Shown here piece after piece: positions 50,225 through 57,899 of a stretch of DNA of 64,000 nucleotides. A program made the translations under genes and the position numbers. This DNA is from CAWDLX01 sp963753485 (lineage in GTDB: Bacteria; Actinomycetota; Actinomycetes; Mycobacteriales; Micromonosporaceae): positions 124,001 through 188,000 of the forward strand of contig CAVWCL010000003.1 of assembly GCA_963753485.1 (NCBI GenBank), written 5' to 3'. The first letter of the stretch is position 1, and the number at the start of each line of letters is the position of its first letter. Under the pieces are notes generated by a model. That model saw only the letters and a list, made by a program, of their open reading frames with translations. It did not search any database and was not told where the DNA came from.

Positions 50225-50258
50225 GCGACGACGCGCTTTCCTCCGCGGAGGAGCCGGA
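50108..50258 (+). repeat. Four 38-39-base tandem repeats carrying stop codon and ribosome site
   Basis: Units begin at 50108, 50147, 50185 and 50223 with GAGCGACGACG(C/G)GCTTTCC and contain the 14-base palindrome TCCTCCGCGGAGGA. The last unit supplies the GGAGGAG ribosome site six bases before the ATG at 50259. Earlier units are read through as the tail of carbamate kinase. The array looks like repeated duplication of the gene junction. Confidence 0.92.
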
Positions 50259-51383
50259 ATGAGAGGTGACATCGTGGCTGAACCCATCGAAGTTCGCAAG
50301 GTCCTGCTCGGCCATGTCTCGGATGCCTCCGGGCTGGCCGACCTGATCGACTCCGGTGTGGTCGAGGCCGACCGCGTGATCGCGGTCATCGGCAAGACCG
50401 AGGGCAACGGCGGCGTCAACGACTACACCCGCATCCTGGCCGACCGGGCGTTCCGGGAGGTCCTGGTGGCCAAGGGCGCCCGGCCGGCGGCCGCCGTCGC
50501 CGAGATCCCGATCGTCTGGTCGGGGGGCACCGACGGTGTCCTGTCGCCGCACGCGACCGTCTTCGCGACGGTGGCGCCGGACCCGGCAACCGCCACCGAC
50601 GAGCCACGGCTGACCGTCGGTTACGCGATGAGCGAGCCGCTGTTGCCGGAGGAGATCGGCCGGCGCCCGATGATCGAGAAGGTGGCCGCGGCGGTGCGGG
50701 AGGCGATGGCGAAGGCCGGCATCGCGGACGTCGCTGACGTCCACTATGTCCAGACGAAGACGCCGCTGCTCACCATCCACACCATCCGGGACGCGAAGAG
50801 TCGCGGCCAGACGGTCTGGACCGAACAGACCCATGAGTCGATGGACCTCTCCAACGGGACCACGGCGCTCGGGATCGGGGTCGCGCTCGGCGAGTTCGAG
50901 CTGCCGGACGACGCCGACGTGCTGCACAACCTGGACCTCTACTCGGCCGTCTCGTCGTGCTCATCCGGGGTGGAGCTGGATCGGGCGCAGGTGGTGGTCG
51001 TGGGCAACGCCCGCGGAATCGGCGGCCGGTACCGCATCGGCCACGCGGTGATGCGGGACGCCCTCGACGCCGACGGCATCTGGGCGGCGATCCGCGATGC
51101 CGGCCTCGACCTGCCCGCGCGCCCGCATCCGGACGATCTGGACGGTCGCCTGGTCAACGTGTTCCTCAAATGCGAGGCCGCCCGGGACGGCACCGTGCGG
51201 GGCCGGCGCAACGCGATGCTCGACGACTCGGATGTGCACTGGCACCGCCAGATCAAAGCGTGCGTCGGCGGGGTCGCTGCCGCGGTCACCGGCGATCCGG
51301 CGGTCTTCGTCTCCGTCTCCGCCGCCCACCAGGGCCCCGACGGCGGTGGACCGGTGGCCGCGATTGTGGACCTCGGCCGGTGA
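50259..51383 (+). CDS. Ring-opening amidohydrolase, barbiturase/cyanurate hydrolase family
   Basis: 374 residues of the AtzD/barbiturase fold, three similar repeats each with a Ser-Lys pair. Lysines: Lys46 in 'VIGKTEGNGGVND', Lys167 in 'YVQTKTPLLT', Lys304 in 'NVFLKCEAARD'. Serines: Ser88 in 'IVWSGGTDG', Ser235/236 in 'SSCSSGVELDRA', Ser354 in 'SVSAAHQGPDGGGPVAAI'. All six are present, so it should be active. The family opens cyanuric acid or barbituric acid; coupling to a MatB-like gene (GTGA overlap) favours barbiturate, giving ureidomalonate. ATG 50259 is set by the ribosome site inside the last repeat unit. Confidence 0.9.
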   Translation: MRGDIVAEPIEVRKVLLGHVSDASGLADLIDSGVVEADRVIAVIGKTEGNGGVNDYTRILADRAFREVLVAKGARPAAAVAEIPIVWSGGTDGVLSPHATVFATVAPDPATATDEPRLTVGYAMSEPLLPEEIGRRPMIEKVAAAVREAMAKAGIADVADVHYVQTKTPLLTIHTIRDAKSRGQTVWTEQTHESMDLSNGTTALGIGVALGEFELPDDADVLHNLDLYSAVSSCSSGVELDRAQVVVVGNARGIGGRYRIGHAVMRDALDADGIWAAIRDAGLDLPARPHPDDLDGRLVNVFLKCEAARDGTVRGRRNAMLDDSDVHWHRQIKACVGGVAAAVTGDPAVFVSVSAAHQGPDGGGPVAAIVDLGR

Positions 51384-52885
51384 GTACCACCAGTGCGCCG
51401 GCCTGGGCGGTGCACCTGCCGGCGGACATGACACCCTCCGATGTGGACCTCTCCGAAGGCGGCTCGCTACCCGGGTCGTGGGTGGCGCGCTGGCGGGCCG
51501 ATCCGGACCGGACCGTGCTGGCCACCCTTGACGGGGCCCGGGTCAGCGCCGCCGCGTTGCACGAGCGCACCGCCGCGGCGGCCGGCCGGTACGCCGCGGC
51601 CGGCCTGCACCCGGGCGACCGGGTGCTCATCGCCGCCGGCACCAGCATCGACACGGTCGTCGCCTATGTCGGCGCCCTGCGGGCCGGGCTGACGGTGGTG
51701 CCGGCGAACCCCACCCTGCCGCCGCGGGAGGTGACCGCGCTGGCCGAGGCGGCTCGGCCCGCACTGGGCGTGCTGGAGGTGGCGCCGGCGGCCGGCACAC
51801 TGATCCACCCGATGCTGGTCACCCCGCCAGACCTGAGCAGCCTGCCGGCGCCGGGAGAGGTCACGCTCGACCGGGTGGGGCCGGCGGACACTGCATTGAT
51901 CATCTATACCTCGGGCACCACCGGCCGGCCCAAGGGCGTGCCGCTCTCGCACGCCAACCTGCTCGCCAGCGCGCACGCGGTCCGGCTGGCCTGGCGGTGG
52001 ACGCCGGAGGACAACCTGGCGCTCGGGCTGCCGCTGTTTCACGTACACGGGCTCGGGGTCGGGCTGAACGCGACACTGAGCACCGGCGCCACGGCCACCC
52101 TCATGCCCAAGTTCGACCCAGCGGCGGTGGCCGCGGCGGTGCACGCCGGCGCCAGCCTCTTCTTCGGGGTACCGACGATGTACCACCGGATCGCCGAGTC
52201 GGAGTATCTGGCCGAGCTGGCTGCGCTGCGACTGGCAGTCAGCGGCTCGGCGCCGCTCGCCGCCGACCTCTTCGAGGCGGTACGCGTCGGGTGCGGGCAG
52301 CGGGTGCTGGAGCGCTACGGCATGACCGAAACCGTGATGCTGGTGTCCAACCCGTACGAGGGCGAGCGCCGGCCGGGCACCGTCGGCTTCCCGCTGCCCG
52401 GCGTCGACCTGCGACTTGCCCCGCGCCCGGGCGGTACCGCGGAGATCCAGGTGCGCGGTCCCAACGTGATCGGCGGCTATCTCGACGACCCGGCCGCCAC
52501 CGCCGATGCGTACACCGGCGACCGCTGGTTCCGCACCGGCGATCTCGGTGAGTACGACGAGGCCGGCTACCTGCGTATCAGTGGGCGGGCCAAGGAGCTC
52601 ATCATCACCGGCGGCTACAACGTCTACCCGCGGGAGGTCGAGGAGGTGCTGCGGGCGCATCCGGGCGTTCTCGACGCCGCCGTCGCCGGAGTGCCGTCGC
52701 GGCAGTGGGGCGAGACCCTGATCGCGTTCGTGGTGGCCTCGCACGAAGGACTCCGGCTCTCCGAGCTCGAGGAGTGGTCGGCCCAGCGCCTGGTCTCCTA
52801 CAAGCGTCCCCGCCAGTGGCGGGTGGTCGACTCGATTCCGCGCAACGCGCTGGGCAAGATCCTGCGGCACGAGCTGAACCCGTGA
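51380..52885 (+). CDS. matB: Malonyl-CoA synthetase (MatB)-like acyl-CoA synthetase
   Basis: 501 residues. Adenylate-forming motifs: P-loop 'IIYTSGTTGRPKGVPLSH', 'RYGMTETVMLVSNPYEGERR', 'WFRTGDLGEYDEAGYLRISG' and the catalytic Lys in 'RNALGKILRHEL'. 'LPLFHVHGLGVGLNATLSTG', 'FFGVPTMYHRIAE' and 'RRPGTVGFPLPGVDLRL' resemble Streptomyces MatB closely. It activates malonate with CoA and ATP. As the last gene after a barbiturase-type enzyme it explains the fate of the three-carbon skeleton: malonyl-CoA for fatty acid or polyketide synthesis. The N-terminal 30 residues are unconserved. Other short dicarboxylates cannot be excluded. Confidence 0.82.
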   Translation: MSTTSAPAWAVHLPADMTPSDVDLSEGGSLPGSWVARWRADPDRTVLATLDGARVSAAALHERTAAAAGRYAAAGLHPGDRVLIAAGTSIDTVVAYVGALRAGLTVVPANPTLPPREVTALAEAARPALGVLEVAPAAGTLIHPMLVTPPDLSSLPAPGEVTLDRVGPADTALIIYTSGTTGRPKGVPLSHANLLASAHAVRLAWRWTPEDNLALGLPLFHVHGLGVGLNATLSTGATATLMPKFDPAAVAAAVHAGASLFFGVPTMYHRIAESEYLAELAALRLAVSGSAPLAADLFEAVRVGCGQRVLERYGMTETVMLVSNPYEGERRPGTVGFPLPGVDLRLAPRPGGTAEIQVRGPNVIGGYLDDPAATADAYTGDRWFRTGDLGEYDEAGYLRISGRAKELIITGGYNVYPREVEEVLRAHPGVLDAAVAGVPSRQWGETLIAFVVASHEGLRLSELEEWSAQRLVSYKRPRQWRVVDSIPRNALGKILRHELNP

Positions 52886-52941
52886 CCGGCGGGCGTGGCG
52901 CCCCGGGATAACGACCGGCGGCCGCGCGATACCGTGGGCAC

Positions 52942-54144
52942 ATGCCGTTCGACATCGATCGTGTCCGGGCGCAGTATCCCGCCTTGCGCGAGGGCTTCGC
53001 CCACTTCGAAGGAGCCGCCGGAACGCTGGTCGCGGCCGGGTGCGCCGACGCCATCGGCGAGGTCGCGCGCGGCGCGGTGGCCAACCGGTCGGCCGCCTTC
53101 GCCCCCGGCCGCCGCGCCATCGAGATCACCGAGCAGGCGCGGCAGGCGGTGGCGGACCTGCTCGGGGCAACCCCGGACGGGGTCGTCTTCGGTGCCAGCG
53201 CCACCGCGGTGACCTACCTGGTCGCGCGCACCCTGGCGCAGCGGTGGGGTCCGGGCGACGAGATCGTGGTCTCCCGCCTCGACCACGACGCGAACGTGCG
53301 CCCGTGGGTTCAGGCCGCGACCCGCGCCGGCGCCACCGTACGGTGGGCCGAGGTGGACGTGGCCACCGGTGAGCTGCCGGCCGCGCAGTACCAGGAGCTG
53401 GTCACCGAGCGCACCAAGCTGGTCGCGGTGACCGCGGCGAGCAACGCGATCGGTTCCCGGCCCGACGTCGCCGCCATCGCCCGGCAGGCGCACGACGCCG
53501 GTGCACTGATCTATGTGGACGGTGTGCACGCGACCCCGCACGGGCCGATCGATGTCGCGGCCCTCGGCGCCGACTTCTACGTCACCAGCGCGTACAAGTG
53601 GTCCGGGCCGCACATCGCGGCCTGTGCAGCGGCACCGGAGCGCTGGGAGTCGCTGCGGCCGGAGAAGCTCATGCCCTCGCCGGACGTGGTGCCGGAGCGA
53701 TTCGAGTTCGGCACCCTGCCGTTCGAGCTGCTCGCCGGCGTCACCGGCGCGGTGGAGCACCTCGCCGGGCTGGATGCCGGCGCCACCGGCACCCGACGGG
53801 AGCGTCTGGTCGCCTCGCTCGGCGCCGCCCAGGCGTACGAGATGAGCCTGTTCGAGCAGCTCGTCAGCGGGCTGGCCGCGATCGACGGGGTCCGGATGTG
53901 CCCGGCGAGCACCGACCGCTGCCCCACGGTGGCCTTCCGGGTCGGCGATCAGCCTCCGGCCCGTACCGCGGAACAGCTCGGCGAGGAGGGGATCTGCGTC
54001 TTCGACGGCGACTACTACGCCTACGAATACTTCCGGGCCACCGGGCTGGGCGAGACCGGGGGGGCGGTGCGGGCCGGGATCTACCACTACCTCACCGCGG
54101 AGGAGGTCGCGCGCCTGCTCGGCGCGGTCAAGCGTTGTAGGTGA
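52942..54144 (+). CDS. Cysteine desulfurase-like aminotransferase class V protein
   Basis: 400 residues, PLP fold type I. 'LVAVTAASNAIGSRPDVAAI', 'ALIYVDGVHATPHGPIDVAA' and the cofactor lysine in 'FYVTSAYKWSGPHIAACAA' match the TIGR01976 subgroup, which resembles SufS/CsdA but lacks the usual mobile-loop cysteine motif. The N-terminal 'RVRAQYPALREGFAHFEGAA' is typical. It may remove sulfur or another group from an amino acid, or act as an isopenicillin-epimerase-like enzyme. Single gene with its own start 57 bases after the matB stop. Function uncertain. Confidence 0.8.
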   Translation: MPFDIDRVRAQYPALREGFAHFEGAAGTLVAAGCADAIGEVARGAVANRSAAFAPGRRAIEITEQARQAVADLLGATPDGVVFGASATAVTYLVARTLAQRWGPGDEIVVSRLDHDANVRPWVQAATRAGATVRWAEVDVATGELPAAQYQELVTERTKLVAVTAASNAIGSRPDVAAIARQAHDAGALIYVDGVHATPHGPIDVAALGADFYVTSAYKWSGPHIAACAAAPERWESLRPEKLMPSPDVVPERFEFGTLPFELLAGVTGAVEHLAGLDAGATGTRRERLVASLGAAQAYEMSLFEQLVSGLAAIDGVRMCPASTDRCPTVAFRVGDQPPARTAEQLGEEGICVFDGDYYAYEYFRATGLGETGGAVRAGIYHYLTAEEVARLLGAVKRCR

Positions 54145-54242
54145 CGAGGGCCACGGTCTAGGCTGACGTCGACCGGCGTGGATGCCGGACCAGCGGATCG
54201 AGGTGTGGCGGCCGTTGTGAGGGGAGCCGAGGTGAAGCCCCG

Positions 54243-55193
54243 ATGACTGCGTCCACAGTGGAGGGGGCGGAGCACGAGGCGTTGTTCTACACCGCCCAGG
54301 AGGACTTTCTGGACGGGGTGCTCACCGTCATCCGGGCTGGTCTGGCCGCCGGTGAACCGGTTCTCGTCGCGGTGCCGGAGCCGCACCTCTCCACGGTTCG
54401 GGCGGCCGGCATCGCCGGCTCGGCCGGCATGGCCGGCGCGACTCTGGTCGACATCACCGACGTCGGCCGAAACCCCAACCGGATCCTGCCCTGGGTGCTG
54501 CGAAGCTTCGCCGACCGCAACGCCCCATGGCCGGTCCGGATCGTGAGCGAGCCGATCTACGTCGGCCGGGCGCCGGAGGAGATCGCCCCGTGCGTGCAGC
54601 ACGAGGCCCTGATCAACCTCGCCTTCGCCGGCCGACCGGTACGGGTGCGCTGCCTCTACGACGCCGCCCAGTTGCCCGAGCTGTTGCCCTACGCGGGCCA
54701 GACCCATCCGACGGTGGTCGACTCGTCCGGCCGGCGCGCCTCCACCAACTACACCGACCCGCGAACCGTGGTGGCGATGCTCAACCAGCCGCTGCCCGAG
54801 CCGAAACGCACCCACGAGTCCATCGTGTTCGACATCCAGAGCCTGGCCGCGGTGCGCCGGATGGTCGGCAAGTACGCCGACGAGGCGGGGTTGGACACCG
54901 AGCGCACGGCCGACCTGCAGATGGCGACGAACGAGGTCGCCACGAATGCGGTGACGCACGCCCCATCCGGTGCCGCCACCCTGCGGCTGTGGTGGGACGA
55001 CGACCGGATCGTCTGTGAGGTGCGTGGGGCCGGCGAGATCAGCGACATCATGGCCGGCCGGGTGATCCCCGACCCGGACAGCCCGCGCGGTCGCGGGCTA
55101 CTGATCGCCAACCGCCTCTGCGACCTGGTGCAGACGCACACCTCGCCAACGGGTACGGTCACCCGGCTGCACATGCGCCTGTCGCGTAGCTGA
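54243..55193 (+). CDS. MEDS sensor domain protein with HATPase_c anti-sigma-factor-like kinase domain
   Basis: 316 residues. Residues 10-170 form the MEDS (methanogen/methylotroph DcmR sensory) domain ('HEALFYTAQEDFLDGVLTVI', 'GEPVLVAVPEPHLSTVRAAG', 'CVQHEALINLAFAG'). Residues 200-316 are an RsbW-type ATPase domain: 'TADLQMATNEVATNAVTHAP' (N box) and 'PRGRGLLIANRLCDLV' (G2 box). This combination is common in actinobacteria and is thought to act on anti-anti-sigma partners. No partner gene is adjacent. It has its own promoter region and is followed by a lipoprotein gene. Confidence 0.88.
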   Translation: MTASTVEGAEHEALFYTAQEDFLDGVLTVIRAGLAAGEPVLVAVPEPHLSTVRAAGIAGSAGMAGATLVDITDVGRNPNRILPWVLRSFADRNAPWPVRIVSEPIYVGRAPEEIAPCVQHEALINLAFAGRPVRVRCLYDAAQLPELLPYAGQTHPTVVDSSGRRASTNYTDPRTVVAMLNQPLPEPKRTHESIVFDIQSLAAVRRMVGKYADEAGLDTERTADLQMATNEVATNAVTHAPSGAATLRLWWDDDRIVCEVRGAGEISDIMAGRVIPDPDSPRGRGLLIANRLCDLVQTHTSPTGTVTRLHMRLSRS

Positions 55194-55281
55194 CCTTCGC
55201 GAGGTAAACCGCCGGCACAACCTGGGCGTCATGACTGCGATAGTCAGGCAGGGCTCGCCGCCACCCGTGAGGAGAATCGCG

Positions 55282-55992
55282 ATGAGAATGATGACCCGAG
55301 CCTCGCTCGCCGGCGCCGCCCTCGCCGCCGGCGTGCTGCTGGTGGGCTGCGCACCGGCCACCCCTGGTACCGGTGGGCCGACCGGCACCGCCACCGTAGG
55401 ATCGGGCCCGACCTCGGCCACCCCGGTGCCGCCGGCGACCGAGCCGGCACCAGATGCCGAGTACACCGTGACCTACCCCTTCGGGGTGCCGTCGGCCCGG
55501 GTGTCGATCAGCCATCCCGTTCACCCGCCGATCGGCGGACCCGACGACCCCCCGCTGCCGTACCTGGTCGGCATCTACGTCGGCAACCACCCCGAGGGCC
55601 AACCGCCGTACCAGCGGATCTCGTTCTATTTCCGCGGCGCGTTCCCGTCCTACAACTTCGGGTACGTGGACTCGGTGCTCACCGAGGCCCAGGGCACGCC
55701 GATCAGCCTGCAGGGCAACTCGTTCCTGCGGGTCGGCTTCACCGACGCCCAGGCGCACGACAACGCCGGCCAGTCGACCATCAAGGCCCAGCCGGCGAAC
55801 CCGATCGGGTTCCAGAACCTCAAGAGCTACGGTGCCGCCGGTGACTTCGAGGGACACGTCAGCTACGGCCTGGGCATCCAGGTGGCCTCGGGCAGCGACC
55901 AGGTCCTGAAGATCCGCGCCGGTGAGCTGAAGAAGCCCGACGGGTCCGGTGGCTTCTTCTACGTGGTCCACTTCGACGTCCAGACCGCCTAA
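55282..55992 (+). CDS. AMIN-like domain lipoprotein
   Basis: 236 residues. Lipoprotein signal peptide with lipobox 'VLLVGC' at about residue 22, then a Pro/Thr/Ala-rich spacer and a beta-rich domain ('YTVTYPFGVPSARVSISHPV', 'YQRISFYFRGAFPSYNFGYV', 'LKIRAGELKKPDGSGGFFYV') like the AMIN-type surface domains found in many actinobacterial lipoproteins. ATG 55282 follows GGAG at good spacing. Outer-face membrane protein of unknown role; it ends 7 bases before palindromic element A copy 3. Confidence 0.8.
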   Translation: MRMMTRASLAGAALAAGVLLVGCAPATPGTGGPTGTATVGSGPTSATPVPPATEPAPDAEYTVTYPFGVPSARVSISHPVHPPIGGPDDPPLPYLVGIYVGNHPEGQPPYQRISFYFRGAFPSYNFGYVDSVLTEAQGTPISLQGNSFLRVGFTDAQAHDNAGQSTIKAQPANPIGFQNLKSYGAAGDFEGHVSYGLGIQVASGSDQVLKIRAGELKKPDGSGGFFYVVHFDVQTA

Positions 55993-55998
55993 CCCTCT

Positions 55999-56062
55999 CG
56001 CCGATCTAGGGCTTACGCACGCGGTTCGATCTCCAATCGTGTGCGCAAGCCCTAGATCGGCG
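55999..56062. repeat. Palindromic element A, copy 3
   Basis: Perfect 16-base arms (CGCCGATCTAGGGCTT at 55999-56014 and complement at 56047-56062). Against copies 1 and 2 the pair T:A in CGTCGATC/GATCGACG is C:G here (CGCCGATC/GATCGGCG), a compensatory change. It lies between convergent genes, fitting a terminator role. Confidence 0.88.
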
Positions 56063-56102
56063 TGCCTGGTTCGGGCTACGTCGTGCCTGGTTCGGGCTAC
56101 GT
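56061..56102. repeat. Two 21-base direct repeats at the end of the formate-THF ligase gene
   Basis: CGTGCCTGGTTCGGGCTACGT occurs twice in tandem (56061-56081 and 56082-56102). The second copy contains the stop codon of the ligase on the minus strand. Confidence 0.85.
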
Positions 56103-57899
56103 GATGTGCGTCTGGGCCAGGCCGACCACGTTGCCGGCCTCGTCGACGTCGATGGTGTGCGCGGCCGGGTGCGCGCCCAGGCCCGGCATGGTCGGCATGT
56201 CCCCGCAGATCGGGTACACGAAGCCGGCGCCGACGGCGGCCCGTACTTCGCGGACCGGCAGCGTCCAGCCGGTCGGTGCCCCGAGGAGCTTGGGGTTGGA
56301 CGAGATGGACAGGTGGGTCTTTGCGATGCACACCGGCAGGTGGCCGTAGCCGTTGCGCTCGTACCGGTCGAGCTGTGCGCTGGCGATGGGAGAGTACTCC
56401 ACGCCGTCCGCGCCGTAGATCCGCCGGGCGACGATCTCGATCTTGTCACGCAGCGGAGCGGCGCTCGGGTACAGCGGCGCGTACGACGCGGGTTGGCGGC
56501 AGGCGTCGTCGACCGCCTCGGCCAGCTCGGTGGCACCCCGTCCGCCCTTGGCGAAGTGCTGCGAGATGGCGACCCGTACCCCCATGGACTCGGCGATCTC
56601 GGCGACCGCGCGCCACTCGGACTCGTGGTCGGTCGGGAACGCGTTGATGGCGACGACCGCGGGAACCCCGAACACCTGGATGTTCTCGATCTGCTTGCGC
56701 AGGTTGGCGCTGCCCTGGTGAACCTCGTCGGGGTCCTCGGCGAGCAGTGCGTCCGGCAGCGGACGCCCGGCAACGATGCGGTGACGCCCCGAGTGCGCCT
56801 TGAGCGCGCGTACCGTGGCCACCACGACGGCCGCGTCCGGCGCCAGCCCGGATACCTGGCACTTGATGTCGAAGAAGCGCTCGGCGCCCATGTCCGCGCC
56901 GAAGCCGGCCTCGGTGATGAGGAAGTCGCCGGTGTGGATGCCGATCAGGTCGGCGATGACCGACGAGTTGCCGGTCGCGATGTTCCCGAATGGTCCGGCA
57001 TGGACGAGCACCGGCGTGTTCTCCAGCGTCTGCAGCAGGTTCGGCTTGATCGCGTCGCGGAGGATCGCCTGCATCGCACCGGCCGCCTGTAGCTCGTCCG
57101 CGGTCACCGGTACGCCGGCGCGGGTGTAGCCGACAACGATGCGGCGCAGCCGCTCGCGCAGGTCGTCCATGGACGTGGTGAGGGCGAGGATGGCCATGAC
57201 CTCGGAGGCGGCGGTGATGTCGAAGCCCGTCTGCCGGGGAACACCGTCCTTATCGGAGCCGAGGCCGATGACGATGCTGCGCAGCGCGCGGTCGTTGACA
57301 TCGAGCGCGCGCCGCCAGGTGATCTGGTGCGGGTCAATGTCCAGCTCGTTGCCGTGGAACAGGTGGTTGTCGACCATCGCAGCGAGCAGGTTGTTGGCCG
57401 CCGTCACGGCATGGAAGTCACCGGTGAGGTGCAGGTTCAGCAGCTCCATCGGGACCACCTGGCTGTACCCGCCGCCCGAGGCGCCGCCCTTGATGCCGAA
57501 GGTGGGGCCCATGGACGGCTGCCGCAACGCCAGCGTGGCCGACCGTCCAATGTGGCTGAAGCCTTCGGCCAGGCCGACGGCGGTGGTCGTCTTGCCCTCG
57601 CCAAGTGGCGTCGGGGTGATAGCGGAGACCAGGACGTACTTCGCCTTCGGGCGGTCAGCCAGTTCGTCGAGAGCAGTCAGCTTGATCTTCGCGAGCGAGT
57701 CGCCATACGGCTCGAGCAGGTGTGCGCCGATGCCCATGGCGTCCGCGATGTCGCCTGGTGGCTTGAGGCCGGCACCAATGGCGATCTCAAGGTCCGAGGG
57801 GAAAGTCATGGTCCCTTCGTAGCGCGTTTCCAGGCTTTCGGCGAGGTCCAAACGGTCCACCTCGGTCCGTTTGCTCGGCACCTGCACAGAAACGCTCAT
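56097..57899 (-). CDS. fhs: Formate--tetrahydrofolate ligase
   Basis: 600 residues, slightly longer than the usual 555-560. 'SAITPTPLGEGKTTTAVGLA' is the ATP site, 'LALRQPSMGPTFGIKGGASG' and 'GGGYSQVVPMELLNLHLTGD' are the family signatures, and 'EAGFGADMGAERFFDIKC' is conserved. It makes 10-formyl-THF from formate, ATP and THF. Its ATG overlaps the stop of the cyclic-diphosphoglycerate-synthase-like gene, so the two are coupled. The extra N-terminal 40 residues precede the normal start region 'FPSDLEIAIGAGLKPPGDIA'. Confidence 0.95.
   Translation of the reverse strand: MSVSVQVPSKRTEVDRLDLAESLETRYEGTMTFPSDLEIAIGAGLKPPGDIADAMGIGAHLLEPYGDSLAKIKLTALDELADRPKAKYVLVSAITPTPLGEGKTTTAVGLAEGFSHIGRSATLALRQPSMGPTFGIKGGASGGGYSQVVPMELLNLHLTGDFHAVTAANNLLAAMVDNHLFHGNELDIDPHQITWRRALDVNDRALRSIVIGLGSDKDGVPRQTGFDITAASEVMAILALTTSMDDLRERLRRIVVGYTRAGVPVTADELQAAGAMQAILRDAIKPNLLQTLENTPVLVHAGPFGNIATGNSSVIADLIGIHTGDFLITEAGFGADMGAERFFDIKCQVSGLAPDAAVVVATVRALKAHSGRHRIVAGRPLPDALLAEDPDEVHQGSANLRKQIENIQVFGVPAVVAINAFPTDHESEWRAVAEIAESMGVRVAISQHFAKGGRGATELAEAVDDACRQPASYAPLYPSAAPLRDKIEIVARRIYGADGVEYSPIASAQLDRYERNGYGHLPVCIAKTHLSISSNPKLLGAPTGWTLPVREVRAAVGAGFVYPICGDMPTMPGLGAHPAAHTIDVDEAGNVVGLAQTHIT

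Noticed and set aside
50259..51383. Cyanuric acid hydrolase of s-triazine degradation
   Set aside because: Family residues cannot separate it from barbiturase by eye, but no biuret or allophanate hydrolase is present and a MatB-like gene overlaps it, so barbiturase is preferred.
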